Assembly (NCBI GenBank): GCA_021833825.1
Contig: JAKBEL010000019.1
Location: 1 to 55,325 of the forward strand
Source: a bacterium
GTDB lineage: Bacteria > Babelota > Babeliae > Babelales > Vermiphilaceae
Reading direction: 5' to 3'
Length of the DNA: 55,325 nucleotides
Each line of letters begins with the position of its first letter. The first letter of the stretch is position 1. Made by a program: the position numbers and the translations under genes. Positions 26,743-35,046 of this stretch are shown here, piece by piece. The notes below the pieces were generated by a model that made no database searches, was not told the origin of the DNA, and saw only the letters and a list, made by a program, of their open reading frames with translations.

Positions 26743-26770
26743 ATTATAAGGTTTTTTAACCATATTTCAA
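26743..26770 (-). promoter_or_regulatory. Promoter of the tRNA-rpmG-secE-nusG block
   Basis: Read on the minus strand: TTGAAA (26770-26765), 16-base spacer, TATAAT (26748-26743). The consensus -10 lies about 34 bases before the mature 5' end of tRNA-Tyr. Possibly the main entry to the long minus-strand transcript. Confidence 0.65.
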
Positions 26771-26804
26771 CTAAATTTTAGGATAGTCAACATTCAGGTC
26801 AATT

Positions 26805-27011
26805 TTATTGAGATAGCAGATCATGTAAAATCTCATGTATTTCTGGGACACAAGTCGAACAACCAGTGCCAACCATCAACCTCTCTTGAAGACTTTCAAA
26901 GTCATGACAGCCATCTTTAATGGCACTCACAATCTCTAAATACATAACTCCCCAACAGATACAGACAAGATAATCAGGTTTTTGTTCCAAAGGACTTTTA
27001 AAATTATTCAT
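26805..27011 (-). CDS. BFD-like [2Fe-2S]-binding protein
   Basis: A 68-residue protein with the four cysteines of the bacterioferritin-associated ferredoxin (BFD/Fer2_BFD) domain: C17-x-C19 (VCICWGV) and C51-x2-C54 (GTGCSTCVPEI), around the helical SAIKDGCHDFESLQERL. Such domains hold a [2Fe-2S] cluster and pass electrons in iron mobilisation, or act as modules of larger reductases. Here it is a stand-alone small protein. The ATG at 27011 overlaps the tsaE stop (ATGAATAA) and was preferred to a TTG four codons upstream. Third gene of a tightly packed operon. Partner protein unknown; no bacterioferritin is in the window. Confidence 0.8.
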   Translation of the reverse strand: MNNFKSPLEQKPDYLVCICWGVMYLEIVSAIKDGCHDFESLQERLMVGTGCSTCVPEIHEILHDLLSQ

Positions 27012-27435
27012 ATTTTTCAGCAATCAATTTTCGTTGCTCACCTACATAATCGATAGCAACTTTACAATGTGGCATCCGCATAAGCAATGGTTCTATTATT
27101 TCTGGCCACTCAATCAAAACAATAGCCCCTTTTTGATAAAGATACTCATCAAACCCAGCAGCTATAAATTGATCTATATTATCAAGGCGATAAAGATCAA
27201 AATGAAAAAAATGTCCACCATCACGGGATGTATAATTATTCACATAAGCAAATGTTGGACTTGATACAACATCAATAAGATTACGCTGCTCTAACAGCGC
27301 AGCTATAAGGGTTGTTTTTCCAGCCCCCAATGGTCCTACAAAAGTAATAATTGAACAATCTTTAACAAATAGATTCAATTTTTCAGCTACATCATTAATA
27401 TCTTTAAGATCATACAACAATTTGAACATACTCAT
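27004..27435 (-). CDS. tsaE: tRNA threonylcarbamoyladenosine biosynthesis ATPase TsaE
   Basis: Works with TsaB, TsaC and TsaD to make t6A37 on ANN-decoding tRNAs. The 143-residue protein has the Walker A motif VGPLGAGKTTL (about residues 34-44), the TsaE switch region SSPTFAYVNNY, and the HFDLYRLD and IVLIEWPE motifs that define the family. Length fits. Four bases overlap with the upstream NYN gene (ATGA type), so translation is coupled. Confidence 0.95.
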   Translation of the reverse strand: MSMFKLLYDLKDINDVAEKLNLFVKDCSIITFVGPLGAGKTTLIAALLEQRNLIDVVSSPTFAYVNNYTSRDGGHFFHFDLYRLDNIDQFIAAGFDEYLYQKGAIVLIEWPEIIEPLLMRMPHCKVAIDYVGEQRKLIAEKYE

Positions 27436-28001
27436 AATTTCTTTATTTTATGCATCCGCTTTCGTTCTTTTTTTGACAATCTATTTGCCGGCGACCGACG
27501 ATCTAACGTTGGATCATCGATATCTTCTAATTTTTTTTTCACACTAACCTGCATCATCAATATATCAACAACGCTCTCGGCGCTGCCTGTCTTTATAGCC
27601 TGCTCTTTAACTTTTAATACACTCTTTTGATCAGGCTCCATAATATTATAATAAAAATCCTTCGCATCAATCGATTCTACATGATAATATTGCGCCGCCC
27701 TACAGAGTTCTCTATCGGAAGAGACAAGCACCATAGTATGCTCAACATGTTCTTTAATATAACGCAAAATCATCGCATCTGCACTATCTTTTGGCCCAGA
27801 ATAAATTATAGTCAGCCCCTTATAATGTGATGTAGAGGGAAACAGAAATGGCCCCCCGTCAAAGACCACAACTACTGCATTGCCCTTTTTTTTAGCATAT
27901 GCATTCAATTGATTAATAAAATGCTTACGCTCCTGCTGGCCGATATGGTCATGTTTTATAACTTGATGCAATACATTATACGCATCAATAATCACCTTCA
28001 T
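27432..28001 (-). CDS. NYN-domain ribonuclease-like protein (YacP/Rae1 type)
   Basis: The 189-residue protein begins MKVIIDAYNVLHQV, the first acidic motif of NYN/PIN-like nucleases, followed by VVVVFDGGPF, SGPKDSADAMILRYI and TMVLVSSDRELCRAA. Together these supply the acidic residues (D6, D50, DSAD, SSDRE) expected for a metal-dependent RNase. YacP (Rae1) of Bacillus cleaves mRNA on the ribosome. The C-terminal third is basic (LSKKERKRMHKIKK), suitable for RNA binding. First gene of the NYN-tsaE-BFD operon; GAGG precedes the ATG. Confidence 0.8.
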   Translation of the reverse strand: MKVIIDAYNVLHQVIKHDHIGQQERKHFINQLNAYAKKKGNAVVVVFDGGPFLFPSTSHYKGLTIIYSGPKDSADAMILRYIKEHVEHTMVLVSSDRELCRAAQYYHVESIDAKDFYYNIMEPDQKSVLKVKEQAIKTGSAESVVDILMMQVSVKKKLEDIDDPTLDRRSPANRLSKKERKRMHKIKKL

Positions 28002-28145
28002 AAAACCTCACATCAAGAAAATATCCATATGTTATAATATCTGTCCAAATCTAGACTCTTATGCTATAATAGATGATATCTTTTTCACTCTAAAAAAATT
28101 ATAGTATATTTAAATAAATAAGCATAATTACTAGGGTATAAATTC

Positions 28146-28982
28146 ATGTCTCAACTTACGCAAATGCGCCACCGTATCAGAGCAATACAGACTATTAAAA
28201 AAATAACTCATGCTATGCGATTAATATCAATGTCTACCCACTCGCGCATGAAGCACATGCAAGAGCCCCTTGAATTATACCAAAAAAGTATCGCCACCCT
28301 CTTAAAGCAGGCACATAAAGCATATCCATCATACCATAACACAATACTAAACCCAATAGAAAAAGCCCATCACAAAACACTTGTCATCCTCGTTGGGTCA
28401 CAAAAGGGGCTCTGCGGAGGTTTTAATACATCTCTCTTTCAATTGTTTAACAAGAAAGAAAAAGAGTCTCCTTCTTCTTCGATCATTACTGTTGGCAAGC
28501 GAGCAACAAACTTTATCCAAAAAAACAGACCAGAAAATCTGATTGCATTTTACAATAACTTTGGACTTCATAATGCACAGACTATTTCAGAGAGTCTATT
28601 GCACGAAATTATCCAACATTCTTATAGCTCTGTCATTATGTACGGCAATACAGCTCCATCTTTTTTTTCACAAAAGCCTATTGAGCTACAGATTATACCG
28701 AGTATACAGACTGAAGATGCTGCTCCTGACATTTTCTATGAATGGGAACAATCGGCACAAGAGATATTATCATTTTTATCTGAAAAATATATTCTATCAC
28801 AAATAGAGAACGCCCTCTTTCAATCTCTCTTGGCAGAACATGCCGCTCGGTTTATCTCTATGGATAGCTCAACACGTAATGCTGAGCAACTTCTTGAACG
28901 CATGCAACGTGATTATAACAAACTTCGCCAGGCAAAAATAACCCGGGAATTGACTGAATTGAGCTCATTTTTTTTATCATAA
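28146..28982 (+). CDS. atpG: F-type ATP synthase subunit gamma
   Basis: Central rotor shaft of the F1 motor. The 278-residue product starts with the family helix LTQMRHRIRAIQTIKKITHAMRLIS (seen in two parts) and ends with the conserved C-terminal helix LAEHAARFISMDSSTRNAEQLLE and KLRQAKITRELTE. The middle Rossmann-like part has VGSQKGLCGGFNT. The gene is alone: neighbours are the NYN operon on one side and murA, convergent with a 4-base gap, on the other; no other atp gene is in the window. A TATAAT at 28065-28070 may be its -10 box. Confidence 0.93.
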   Translation: MSQLTQMRHRIRAIQTIKKITHAMRLISMSTHSRMKHMQEPLELYQKSIATLLKQAHKAYPSYHNTILNPIEKAHHKTLVILVGSQKGLCGGFNTSLFQLFNKKEKESPSSSIITVGKRATNFIQKNRPENLIAFYNNFGLHNAQTISESLLHEIIQHSYSSVIMYGNTAPSFFSQKPIELQIIPSIQTEDAAPDIFYEWEQSAQEILSFLSEKYILSQIENALFQSLLAEHAARFISMDSSTRNAEQLLERMQRDYNKLRQAKITRELTELSSFFLS

Positions 28983-28986
28983 CAAG

Positions 28987-30309
28987 CTAAAGTACTACAT
29001 CTTTTAATTCACGCAACTCATCCTGAAAAATAATTGATTGCCCCCCAACAATCTCTATATTTGCTCCCAAGTGTCTCAATTTGCCCTCAAGATCATGATA
29101 GCCACGGCGCCAATGATGAATGCCTGTAATAATCGTTGTACCCTGGGCCACTAAACCCGCAAGAACAAGCGCACATGAAGCGCGAATATCTGTCGCTATA
29201 ACAGGCCCGCCATATAATTTCTCAATCCCCCTTACTATAGCCCTATTATGCTCAACAGTAATATGCGCACCCATCTTTTGAAGCTCTCGAACATGGAGCA
29301 ATCGACTTTCAAATACCGTCTCTTCAATAACACTCTCACCATCAGCAACAACTTGGGCCACCATCATAGGAGCCTGCAAATCAGTTGGAAAGCTTGGATG
29401 AGGGCCCGTCTTGAAAGATACTGCCTTTGGCTCTTGAGTTGCATGCAATGTAATACCAATATTATCTTGACCTATTATAACTGAATGGCCCATCTCCTGA
29501 AGTTTATACAAAAAAAGTTCTAATGACCTTGCGGGCGCATTGGGCAAATGAATAACTCCTCCTGTAATTGCAGCTGCAAGCAGAAGTGATCCTGCCTCAA
29601 GTCTATCATTAATAACGGTATGCTCTATTGGGCGCAATTCATCAACACCCTCTATCTCTATTGTTGCTGGCGGCACTATCGAAATATGCGCACCCATCTT
29701 TTGCAATAGAACAATAAAATCTAAAACCTCCGGCTCCAGCGCTGCATTAACAATACGCGTTATTCCTTCTGTTTGGACAGCTAGCATCAAAATATTTTCT
29801 GTCGCTCCAACTGAAGGATATTCCAATATGATATCGGCAGAATGAGCTTTTGAAATTGTCGCCGATATCATTTCGCCAACCTGAGTTATCTGTGCTCCCA
29901 TCTTTTCAAAACTTTGCAGATGATAATTGATCGGGCGATCACCAATAACACATCCTCCAGGCAATGCTATAGAGACCGTGCCAAAACGGGCCAATAACGG
30001 CCCCATAACAAGCACAGATGCTCGCATCTTTTTCATCATTGCATATTCAACATGATAATGCCTAATATGCGCAGTATCAACATACAACGTCTGCATATCT
30101 TTATCATAGAAGAGCTCTGCCCCCAACTGTTGTAATAATTGTGCCATATGGCGAATATCTGTTGAAAAAGGAACATTATACAAAATTGATTTACCACGAG
30201 TTAAAATAAGCGATGCCATCATAACCAAGGCAGCATTTTTTGCACCAGTCAATGTTGTTGTTCCATGTAATGGACGGGATTCTCTTACTACTAAACATGC
30301 AGTCTGCAT
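28987..30309 (-). CDS. murA: UDP-N-acetylglucosamine 1-carboxyvinyltransferase
   Basis: First committed step of peptidoglycan precursor synthesis: transfers enolpyruvate from PEP to UDP-GlcNAc. The 440-residue product has GAKNAAL with the catalytic Lys24-Asn25, MRASVLVMGPLLARFG, and the active-site Cys120 in LPGGCVIGDRPIN (the fosfomycin target; Asp in this place would give resistance, so the Cys form is expected to be sensitive). Later motifs include NDRLEAGSLLLAAAITGG, PHPSFPTDLQAPMMV and DIRASCALVLAGL. AAAGGAG lies 6 bases before the ATG. Its presence with glmM implies a peptidoglycan pathway. Confidence 0.97.
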   Translation of the reverse strand: MQTACLVVRESRPLHGTTTLTGAKNAALVMMASLILTRGKSILYNVPFSTDIRHMAQLLQQLGAELFYDKDMQTLYVDTAHIRHYHVEYAMMKKMRASVLVMGPLLARFGTVSIALPGGCVIGDRPINYHLQSFEKMGAQITQVGEMISATISKAHSADIILEYPSVGATENILMLAVQTEGITRIVNAALEPEVLDFIVLLQKMGAHISIVPPATIEIEGVDELRPIEHTVINDRLEAGSLLLAAAITGGVIHLPNAPARSLELFLYKLQEMGHSVIIGQDNIGITLHATQEPKAVSFKTGPHPSFPTDLQAPMMVAQVVADGESVIEETVFESRLLHVRELQKMGAHITVEHNRAIVRGIEKLYGGPVIATDIRASCALVLAGLVAQGTTIITGIHHWRRGYHDLEGKLRHLGANIEIVGGQSIIFQDELRELKDVVL

Positions 30310-30414
30310 GTGGCTCCTTTTTTTTATGATTGTTTTTTAAACAACCATACTATACCACAAGAGATAAGAATAGTATTCTTTGAGCTTTACAAAATACTCA
30401 AGATAATGATCAGA

Positions 30415-31152
30415 TTAGTTTACAGACTTTAATTTCTCAATCTCAGACTTTGTCAACAGGCGCCATTGCCCCAACGCCAAACCCTTCTTTGAGATCCCTG
30501 CAAAACTGACGCGGTCAAGCCTCTCAACGATATAGCCAAGAACCTCAAACAATCTTCTTATAATACGATTTTTGCCACTATGAATGGTGACTCTGATTTT
30601 ATTATTTTTGGGTGATGGCAACAACAGGCAATCATCTACTTGCAAGACGCTGCCATCAATACGAATACCCTTTTTAATGGCATCAGGAGCCTCTGGCGGC
30701 AAGGCCTTATGAACCGTTACATCATATACTTTTGCGATCCGCCCCTTAGGATGAGCAAGCTTTTGAGCCAAATCACCATCATTGGTCAATATAAGCACAC
30801 CAGTTGTATTGACATCTAATCTTCCGACCGGATAAATGCGCTGTTTTGCTGCAAGTGAAACAAGCTCTAAAACGGTATGCCTACCCTTCTCATCTGAGAC
30901 AGTAGTTACAACCCCCCGAGGTTTATTAAGCACAACATAAGCAAGCTCTTGAGAACGTACTACCCTATTTTTAACCTTTACCACATCATCAGAACCAACT
31001 CTTACACCAGGCTCTTTGACAACCTTGCCATTAATCTTAACATGGCCATCCTTAATCAACAGAACAGCATTACGTCGCGAACATACGCCAGCCACAGATA
31101 TATATTTATTAAGCGGCACACCGGCCAAAGATTGATTCGTTTTTTTATTCAT
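30415..31152 (-). CDS. 23S rRNA pseudouridine synthase, RluB/RsuA family
   Basis: The 245-residue product has an S4 RNA-binding domain (about residues 14-70: PLNKYISVAGVCSRRNAVLL, GHVKINGKVV) and a catalytic domain with GRLDVNTTGVLILTNDGDLA carrying the conserved catalytic Asp, then KVYDVTV and SGKNRIIRRLFEVLGY, which identify the RsuA/RluB/E/F family. The exact target uridine cannot be told from sequence alone; RluB-type is most likely on the basis of S4 plus length. Codirectional with murA, 105 bases upstream of it. Confidence 0.88.
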   Translation of the reverse strand: MNKKTNQSLAGVPLNKYISVAGVCSRRNAVLLIKDGHVKINGKVVKEPGVRVGSDDVVKVKNRVVRSQELAYVVLNKPRGVVTTVSDEKGRHTVLELVSLAAKQRIYPVGRLDVNTTGVLILTNDGDLAQKLAHPKGRIAKVYDVTVHKALPPEAPDAIKKGIRIDGSVLQVDDCLLLPSPKNNKIRVTIHSGKNRIIRRLFEVLGYIVERLDRVSFAGISKKGLALGQWRLLTKSEIEKLKSVN

Positions 31153-31307
31153 TGCTTACATTTAGCGTTAAAGAGTATAAAAGGGTATTAGTATGTTCTA
31201 TAGTATAGCACAATGAATTGTTTTATGCATAGACTAAATATTATCCCATTAACCTCTGCCCATTGCTCAGCTTCTATGGGCAACCCTATTTAAAAGGAAT
31301 TGTGACC

Positions 31308-31793
31308 ATGCTTTACCTCTGCGCAACCCTATGCCTCATGCTCATCACAACAACATACTCGGCTGACAAAAAGAACGGAATATCTCTAGATGAGATCTTG
31401 CAACAGGTGAGCATTCTTGCTTGCCAAGTGGAGGCATCTAATCTAAAAATCGATAAACTAGAAACTCAGATACAAGAGCTCTATAGCTATAATAAAAAAC
31501 TGCGCAAAAGAATCAAAAAGGCAAACAGACTTTTACTCAATTCAGAAAAATCACTCAAACGGAGCTCATCATGCCCAGAATTGATAGCTATTGACCAGAG
31601 GCTCAGCAACCAAGAGAAGGACTTACAAGCTCTGCATAAACGAATTCAGATGAGTGAAACTGATCAGAGATTGATTAGAGAGGAGATCCAACGAATCACC
31701 ATAAAGGGACGCAGATCTGAAGAGAGAGACGAATTGACCAGACGAGAGATTGAACAGCTCAAACGGAGCCTTGCTAAAAATCAATATCACTAA
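31308..31793 (+). CDS. Secreted coiled-coil protein of unknown function
   Basis: From the ATG at 31308 (AAGGA about 9 bases upstream, better placed than an ATG 45 bases earlier) the product has 161 residues: a signal peptide (MLYLCATLCLMLITTTYSA) followed by a continuous charged helix with heptad-like spacing from about residue 25 to the end (ASNLKIDKLETQIQELYSYN and so on). No catalytic motif. Probably an envelope or periplasmic coiled-coil protein. Divergent from the rRNA pseudouridine synthase gene and followed by tdk. Confidence 0.7.
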   Translation: MLYLCATLCLMLITTTYSADKKNGISLDEILQQVSILACQVEASNLKIDKLETQIQELYSYNKKLRKRIKKANRLLLNSEKSLKRSSSCPELIAIDQRLSNQEKDLQALHKRIQMSETDQRLIREEIQRITIKGRRSEERDELTRREIEQLKRSLAKNQYH

Positions 31794-31877
31794 AAATAGT
31801 CTTTTCAAAAATCTATTTTACCGTATGCTTAAACAACATATCATACGCTTAATAACATAAAAAGAAGACTCATTATT

Positions 31878-32489
31878 ATGGATCATCAAAAATCAGTAAA
31901 AAAAGGATCTATTGAAGTTATTTGTGGCCCTATGTTTTCAGGCAAATCGGAAGAGCTTATTCGTAGGCTTCGACGTGTAAAGATTGCAAAACAGGAGGTT
32001 ATTGTTTTCAAACCGATGCTTGATACACGCAGAGGAATTAATAGAATAAGCTCACACAATGGTGATCACATTGAGGCTATTCCCATCGATGAAACTTCTT
32101 TAATATTGACCTATGCTGAAGAGCACAATGTACAAGTAATTGGCATCGATGAGGTACAATTCTTTCCTCACGCCATTATTCCAGTCATATGTGCGCTGGT
32201 AGATTCTGGAAAACGGGTTCTACTTGCAGGGCTTGATCTTGATTTTCGTGGCATTCCATTTGGACCAATTCCTGTTCTTCTTGCTATTGCTGATCATATT
32301 ACCAAACTGCAAGCAATATGCACACAATGTGGCAAAGATGCTCACCACACACAACGCTTAGTCAATCAAGAGCCGGCCCGCTTTGATGATCCTATCATTC
32401 AAGTTGGAGCACAAGAGGCATATCAAGCTCGTTGCCGCAACTGTTACAGTATCGACAAAAAACCGAACTTCTATGAGCATGCTGACTAA
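31878..32489 (+). CDS. tdk: Thymidine kinase
   Basis: Type II thymidine kinase, phosphorylating thymidine to dTMP in nucleotide salvage. The 203-residue product has the P-loop GPMFSGKSEELIRR (about residues 14-27), the DEVQFF Walker B-like motif (about 92-97), the lasso region with QEAYQARCRNC, and the zinc cysteines CTQC and CRNC. Typical length. Salvage of host thymidine would suit a host-associated life. The stop codon overlaps the radA start by one base (TAATG), so the two genes are coupled. Confidence 0.95.
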   Translation: MDHQKSVKKGSIEVICGPMFSGKSEELIRRLRRVKIAKQEVIVFKPMLDTRRGINRISSHNGDHIEAIPIDETSLILTYAEEHNVQVIGIDEVQFFPHAIIPVICALVDSGKRVLLAGLDLDFRGIPFGPIPVLLAIADHITKLQAICTQCGKDAHHTQRLVNQEPARFDDPIIQVGAQEAYQARCRNCYSIDKKPNFYEHAD

Positions 32490-33838
32490 TGAGCAAACAA
32501 AAAACAACCTTCTCTTGCACTAATTGCACCTATCAGACCATTAAATGGATTGGTTGCTGCCCAGAATGTAAAGAATGGAACAGTTTTACTGAAATAACAG
32601 TTGGCCCATTAGGCACTAAAAAACAGACAACCCGAGAGAATATCCGTTTAGTACAACTCAATACTGTCCAGACAAAAGAGCGCGAACGGCTCAAAAGTGG
32701 TATCAAAGAATGGGATCGCGTTGTCGGTGGTGGCATTATGCCAAGCTCTCTTATTATTTTAACCGGCGATCCTGGCATTGGAAAATCAACATTATTGCTA
32801 CAGATCTGCAATGAGCTTGCCAAAGAGTATATGGTCTACTATTTCTCAACTGAAGAATCATTAGGGCAAGTAAAACAGCGTGCACAGCGGTTACAATGCA
32901 CTCATGATAAGCTACTATTTTCAGATCAATCAAATTTAGAATCGATCATTCAGACAGCCCAAGAGCACAAACCAGATATTCTTATTATCGATTCAATCCA
33001 GAACTGTTATCTGGCCGACACACAAGCGATTCCAGGAAGCATCGGGCAACTGCGCGAGTCAGCATTCCATCTCATGCGTTTGGCAAAAGAACATGACATT
33101 AGCATCATCATCAGTGGTCACATCACCAAAGAGGGAACCATGGCCGGCCCTAAAACATTAGAGCATATGGTTGATGCTGTTTTTTATTTACAAGGTGAAG
33201 ATCGTTGGCAGACACGCGTATTACGCTCTGTTAAAAATCGATTCGGCACCATTAATGAATTAGGCTTTTTCCAGATGGACGAACATGGCCTTCAAGAAGT
33301 TCCCAACATTAACCAACAGCTTATTGCCGAGATAAGCTATTCACCAGGATCAGTTCTTGTCAGTTTTATTGAAGGCTCAAGGCCCATCTTGCTTGAATTG
33401 CAAGCACTGACTATTGAATCAAAGCTGGCAATTCCACAGCGCGTTGTCTCCGGAGTTGATCATAAACAGGTGGTCTTGATCGCTGCAATTTTACAAAAAT
33501 ATCTTCACATCAAATTGAGCGTGCATGACATCTTCTTCAAAGTGAGCGGTGGCTTTAAGATCAAAAGTAGTTGTGCCGATCTTGGCATTGCCCTTGCTCT
33601 TCTTTCAAGCTACTTTCAACAGCCTCTGCCAGAAAAGTCTATTGCCCTTGGCGAAATCAGCCTAACCGGCCAGATCAAACCGATCAATCAGATTGGCATG
33701 CATATTCATGAGGCTGAAAAATTTGGCATAGAACAGATCTTCGTAGCAAAAAATCAGCAGATTGAACGGGCCAATAGCACCGTTAAACGGTTCACTAATG
33801 TCTACGAGCTGCTGAAGCTATTTGAAGCCGGTCAATAA
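32489..33838 (+). CDS. radA: DNA repair protein RadA
   Basis: RecA-like branch-migration helicase in recombinational repair. The 449-residue product has the N-terminal zinc finger C10-x2-C13 and C24-x2-C27, the Walker A motif GDPGIGKST (93-101), the family-specific KNRFG motif (249-253), and a C-terminal Lon-protease-like domain (LSVHDIFFKVSGGFKIKSS, ALGEISLTGQI). Length and order are normal. Cotranscribed with tdk. Confidence 0.97.
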   Translation: MSKQKTTFSCTNCTYQTIKWIGCCPECKEWNSFTEITVGPLGTKKQTTRENIRLVQLNTVQTKERERLKSGIKEWDRVVGGGIMPSSLIILTGDPGIGKSTLLLQICNELAKEYMVYYFSTEESLGQVKQRAQRLQCTHDKLLFSDQSNLESIIQTAQEHKPDILIIDSIQNCYLADTQAIPGSIGQLRESAFHLMRLAKEHDISIIISGHITKEGTMAGPKTLEHMVDAVFYLQGEDRWQTRVLRSVKNRFGTINELGFFQMDEHGLQEVPNINQQLIAEISYSPGSVLVSFIEGSRPILLELQALTIESKLAIPQRVVSGVDHKQVVLIAAILQKYLHIKLSVHDIFFKVSGGFKIKSSCADLGIALALLSSYFQQPLPEKSIALGEISLTGQIKPINQIGMHIHEAEKFGIEQIFVAKNQQIERANSTVKRFTNVYELLKLFEAGQ

Positions 33839-33845
33839 GTTTTAT

Positions 33846-33912
33846 TCGCCGTCGCTCAAGCTTTAGCGGAATTTCGCGCAATACGACGGCTAGAAATCCA
33901 TCAAGCGCTTTA
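33846..33912. repeat. Dispersed hairpin repeat, family A, copy 3
   Basis: CCGTCGCT, AGCGGAATTTCGCGC, then GACGGCT (33885-33891) followed by a decayed partner ATCCATC. Unlike copies 1 and 2 the small hairpin no longer pairs fully. It lies between the convergent radA and small secreted-protein genes, and the last bases overlap the latter's 3' end. Confidence 0.7.
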
Positions 33913-34194
33913 TACCGGTATCCAGAAATCGTTACGATACACTAATGCGCCCTCATAATGGTGCGCCCAATAGGCGCTTAACCAGTTAGTCCCCACAATA
34001 CGGCGCTCACTATACCGCTCCTTCATCTCATTAACTTTGCGTTGCGCATACTGATAACAAGTCTCTCCAATGCGCGGATTTATAGCAAGATCTGTTGAAG
34101 TAATTCTTGGCCTCCAACCATCTGATGATTCATATTGCGCTTGGCTATACATAAAGAACAATATCATACTCAACATACAAACTTTTCTAACCAT
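33910..34194 (-). CDS. Small secreted protein of unknown function
   Basis: The 94-residue product has a signal peptide (MVRKVCMLSMILFFMYSQA, cleavage after SQA) and a mature part of about 75 residues rich in aromatic residues (WRPRI, NWLSAYWAHHYEGALVYRND, FWIPV at the end). One cysteine (ETCYQYA) remains in the mature chain. The ATG at 34194 has an AGGG 7 bases upstream; the preceding GTG is too close to it. No family recognised. Confidence 0.7.
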   Translation of the reverse strand: MVRKVCMLSMILFFMYSQAQYESSDGWRPRITSTDLAINPRIGETCYQYAQRKVNEMKERYSERRIVGTNWLSAYWAHHYEGALVYRNDFWIPV

Positions 34195-34357
34195 CACAAA
34201 ACCCTCCCCATTTTATCTTTCATGCTTATCAGTCTACTTTAAAGAATGATCATCATTCAACGATTTAATAAGAGAATAAAGTTTAAGACTACTTGCATTG
34301 ATTTCCATAAGATTGGTATGCTTTCAGAAAAGAGAGATTAAAAAATAGGAAATAGGT

Positions 34358-34837
34358 ATGAAAAGAATAATATTTGGAACACTATGCATACTCAACTCTT
34401 TCTGTTGTGCAATAGGTACAGATGACAAAACAAGAACCCCATTTCAATATCCTAAAAATCTACATGAAGCCTGTTATAATGGGGATGTCACCGCTGTTGA
34501 AAAATTTTTAGAACAGAAAGCTAGACCTACACAATTGGGCGGCGACGATGGCAAAACGCCACTTCATTATCTATTTACCAATATTGGAGTGGGCATAGAA
34601 CGGCCGGAGATAGACCCGTATAACAGAAAGACTGTGCTCATTGTAATGGAGATTTTTCATCTTCTTCAAAAACGGACCAAAAAAGAGCTCATGTCTTTAA
34701 AAGATCAATACGGACAGACAGCTAAAGAGGCGCTCTTTTATGAGGTACGATACTGGTGCCGCCACCCTGAAGACCATTCAATATGCAAACAGTATGCCGA
34801 ACTGTTACACCTGCTATTGCAAAGAGATGTTATTTAA
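34358..34837 (+). CDS. Secreted ankyrin-repeat-like protein
   Basis: The 159-residue product has a signal peptide (MKRIIFGTLCILNSFCCAIG) and then at least one recognisable ankyrin unit: LHEACYNGDVTAVEKFLEQK followed by GKTPLHYLFTN; the second half (LKDQYGQTAKEALFYEVRYW, LLHLLLQRD) looks like a further degenerate unit. Ankyrin repeats bind proteins and are common in proteins sent into eukaryotic hosts. It has its own ribosome binding site (AGGAAATAGGT) and stands alone. The 209 bases after it hold nothing recognised apart from the promoter region of the next gene. Confidence 0.7.
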   Translation: MKRIIFGTLCILNSFCCAIGTDDKTRTPFQYPKNLHEACYNGDVTAVEKFLEQKARPTQLGGDDGKTPLHYLFTNIGVGIERPEIDPYNRKTVLIVMEIFHLLQKRTKKELMSLKDQYGQTAKEALFYEVRYWCRHPEDHSICKQYAELLHLLLQRDVI

Positions 34838-35046
34838 AGAGCCTATATCAACAGACCTCTTTACTACAAAGTCCTGACCATAGGTTTAACGAACACAAAA
34901 CCTGTCTCCACCCAGCCCCCATGTATTTTCTATTAGAAAATTGCAACCTCTGGCCTTACGAGGCTTTTTACACTTTGATAAAAAAGTGCTACCATAGGTA
35001 TATAATCTGATTTTTAAATAGGCTCTTTACTTTTAGAGGAATAATA

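Noticed and set aside
26557-26763. Open frame with GEIPERSKGADCKSAGLA
   Set aside because: It is the sense-strand reading through tRNA-Tyr, another common artefact.
34783-35010. 75-residue frame after the ankyrin-like gene
   Set aside because: It starts inside that gene in another frame, has no ribosome binding site and no family likeness.
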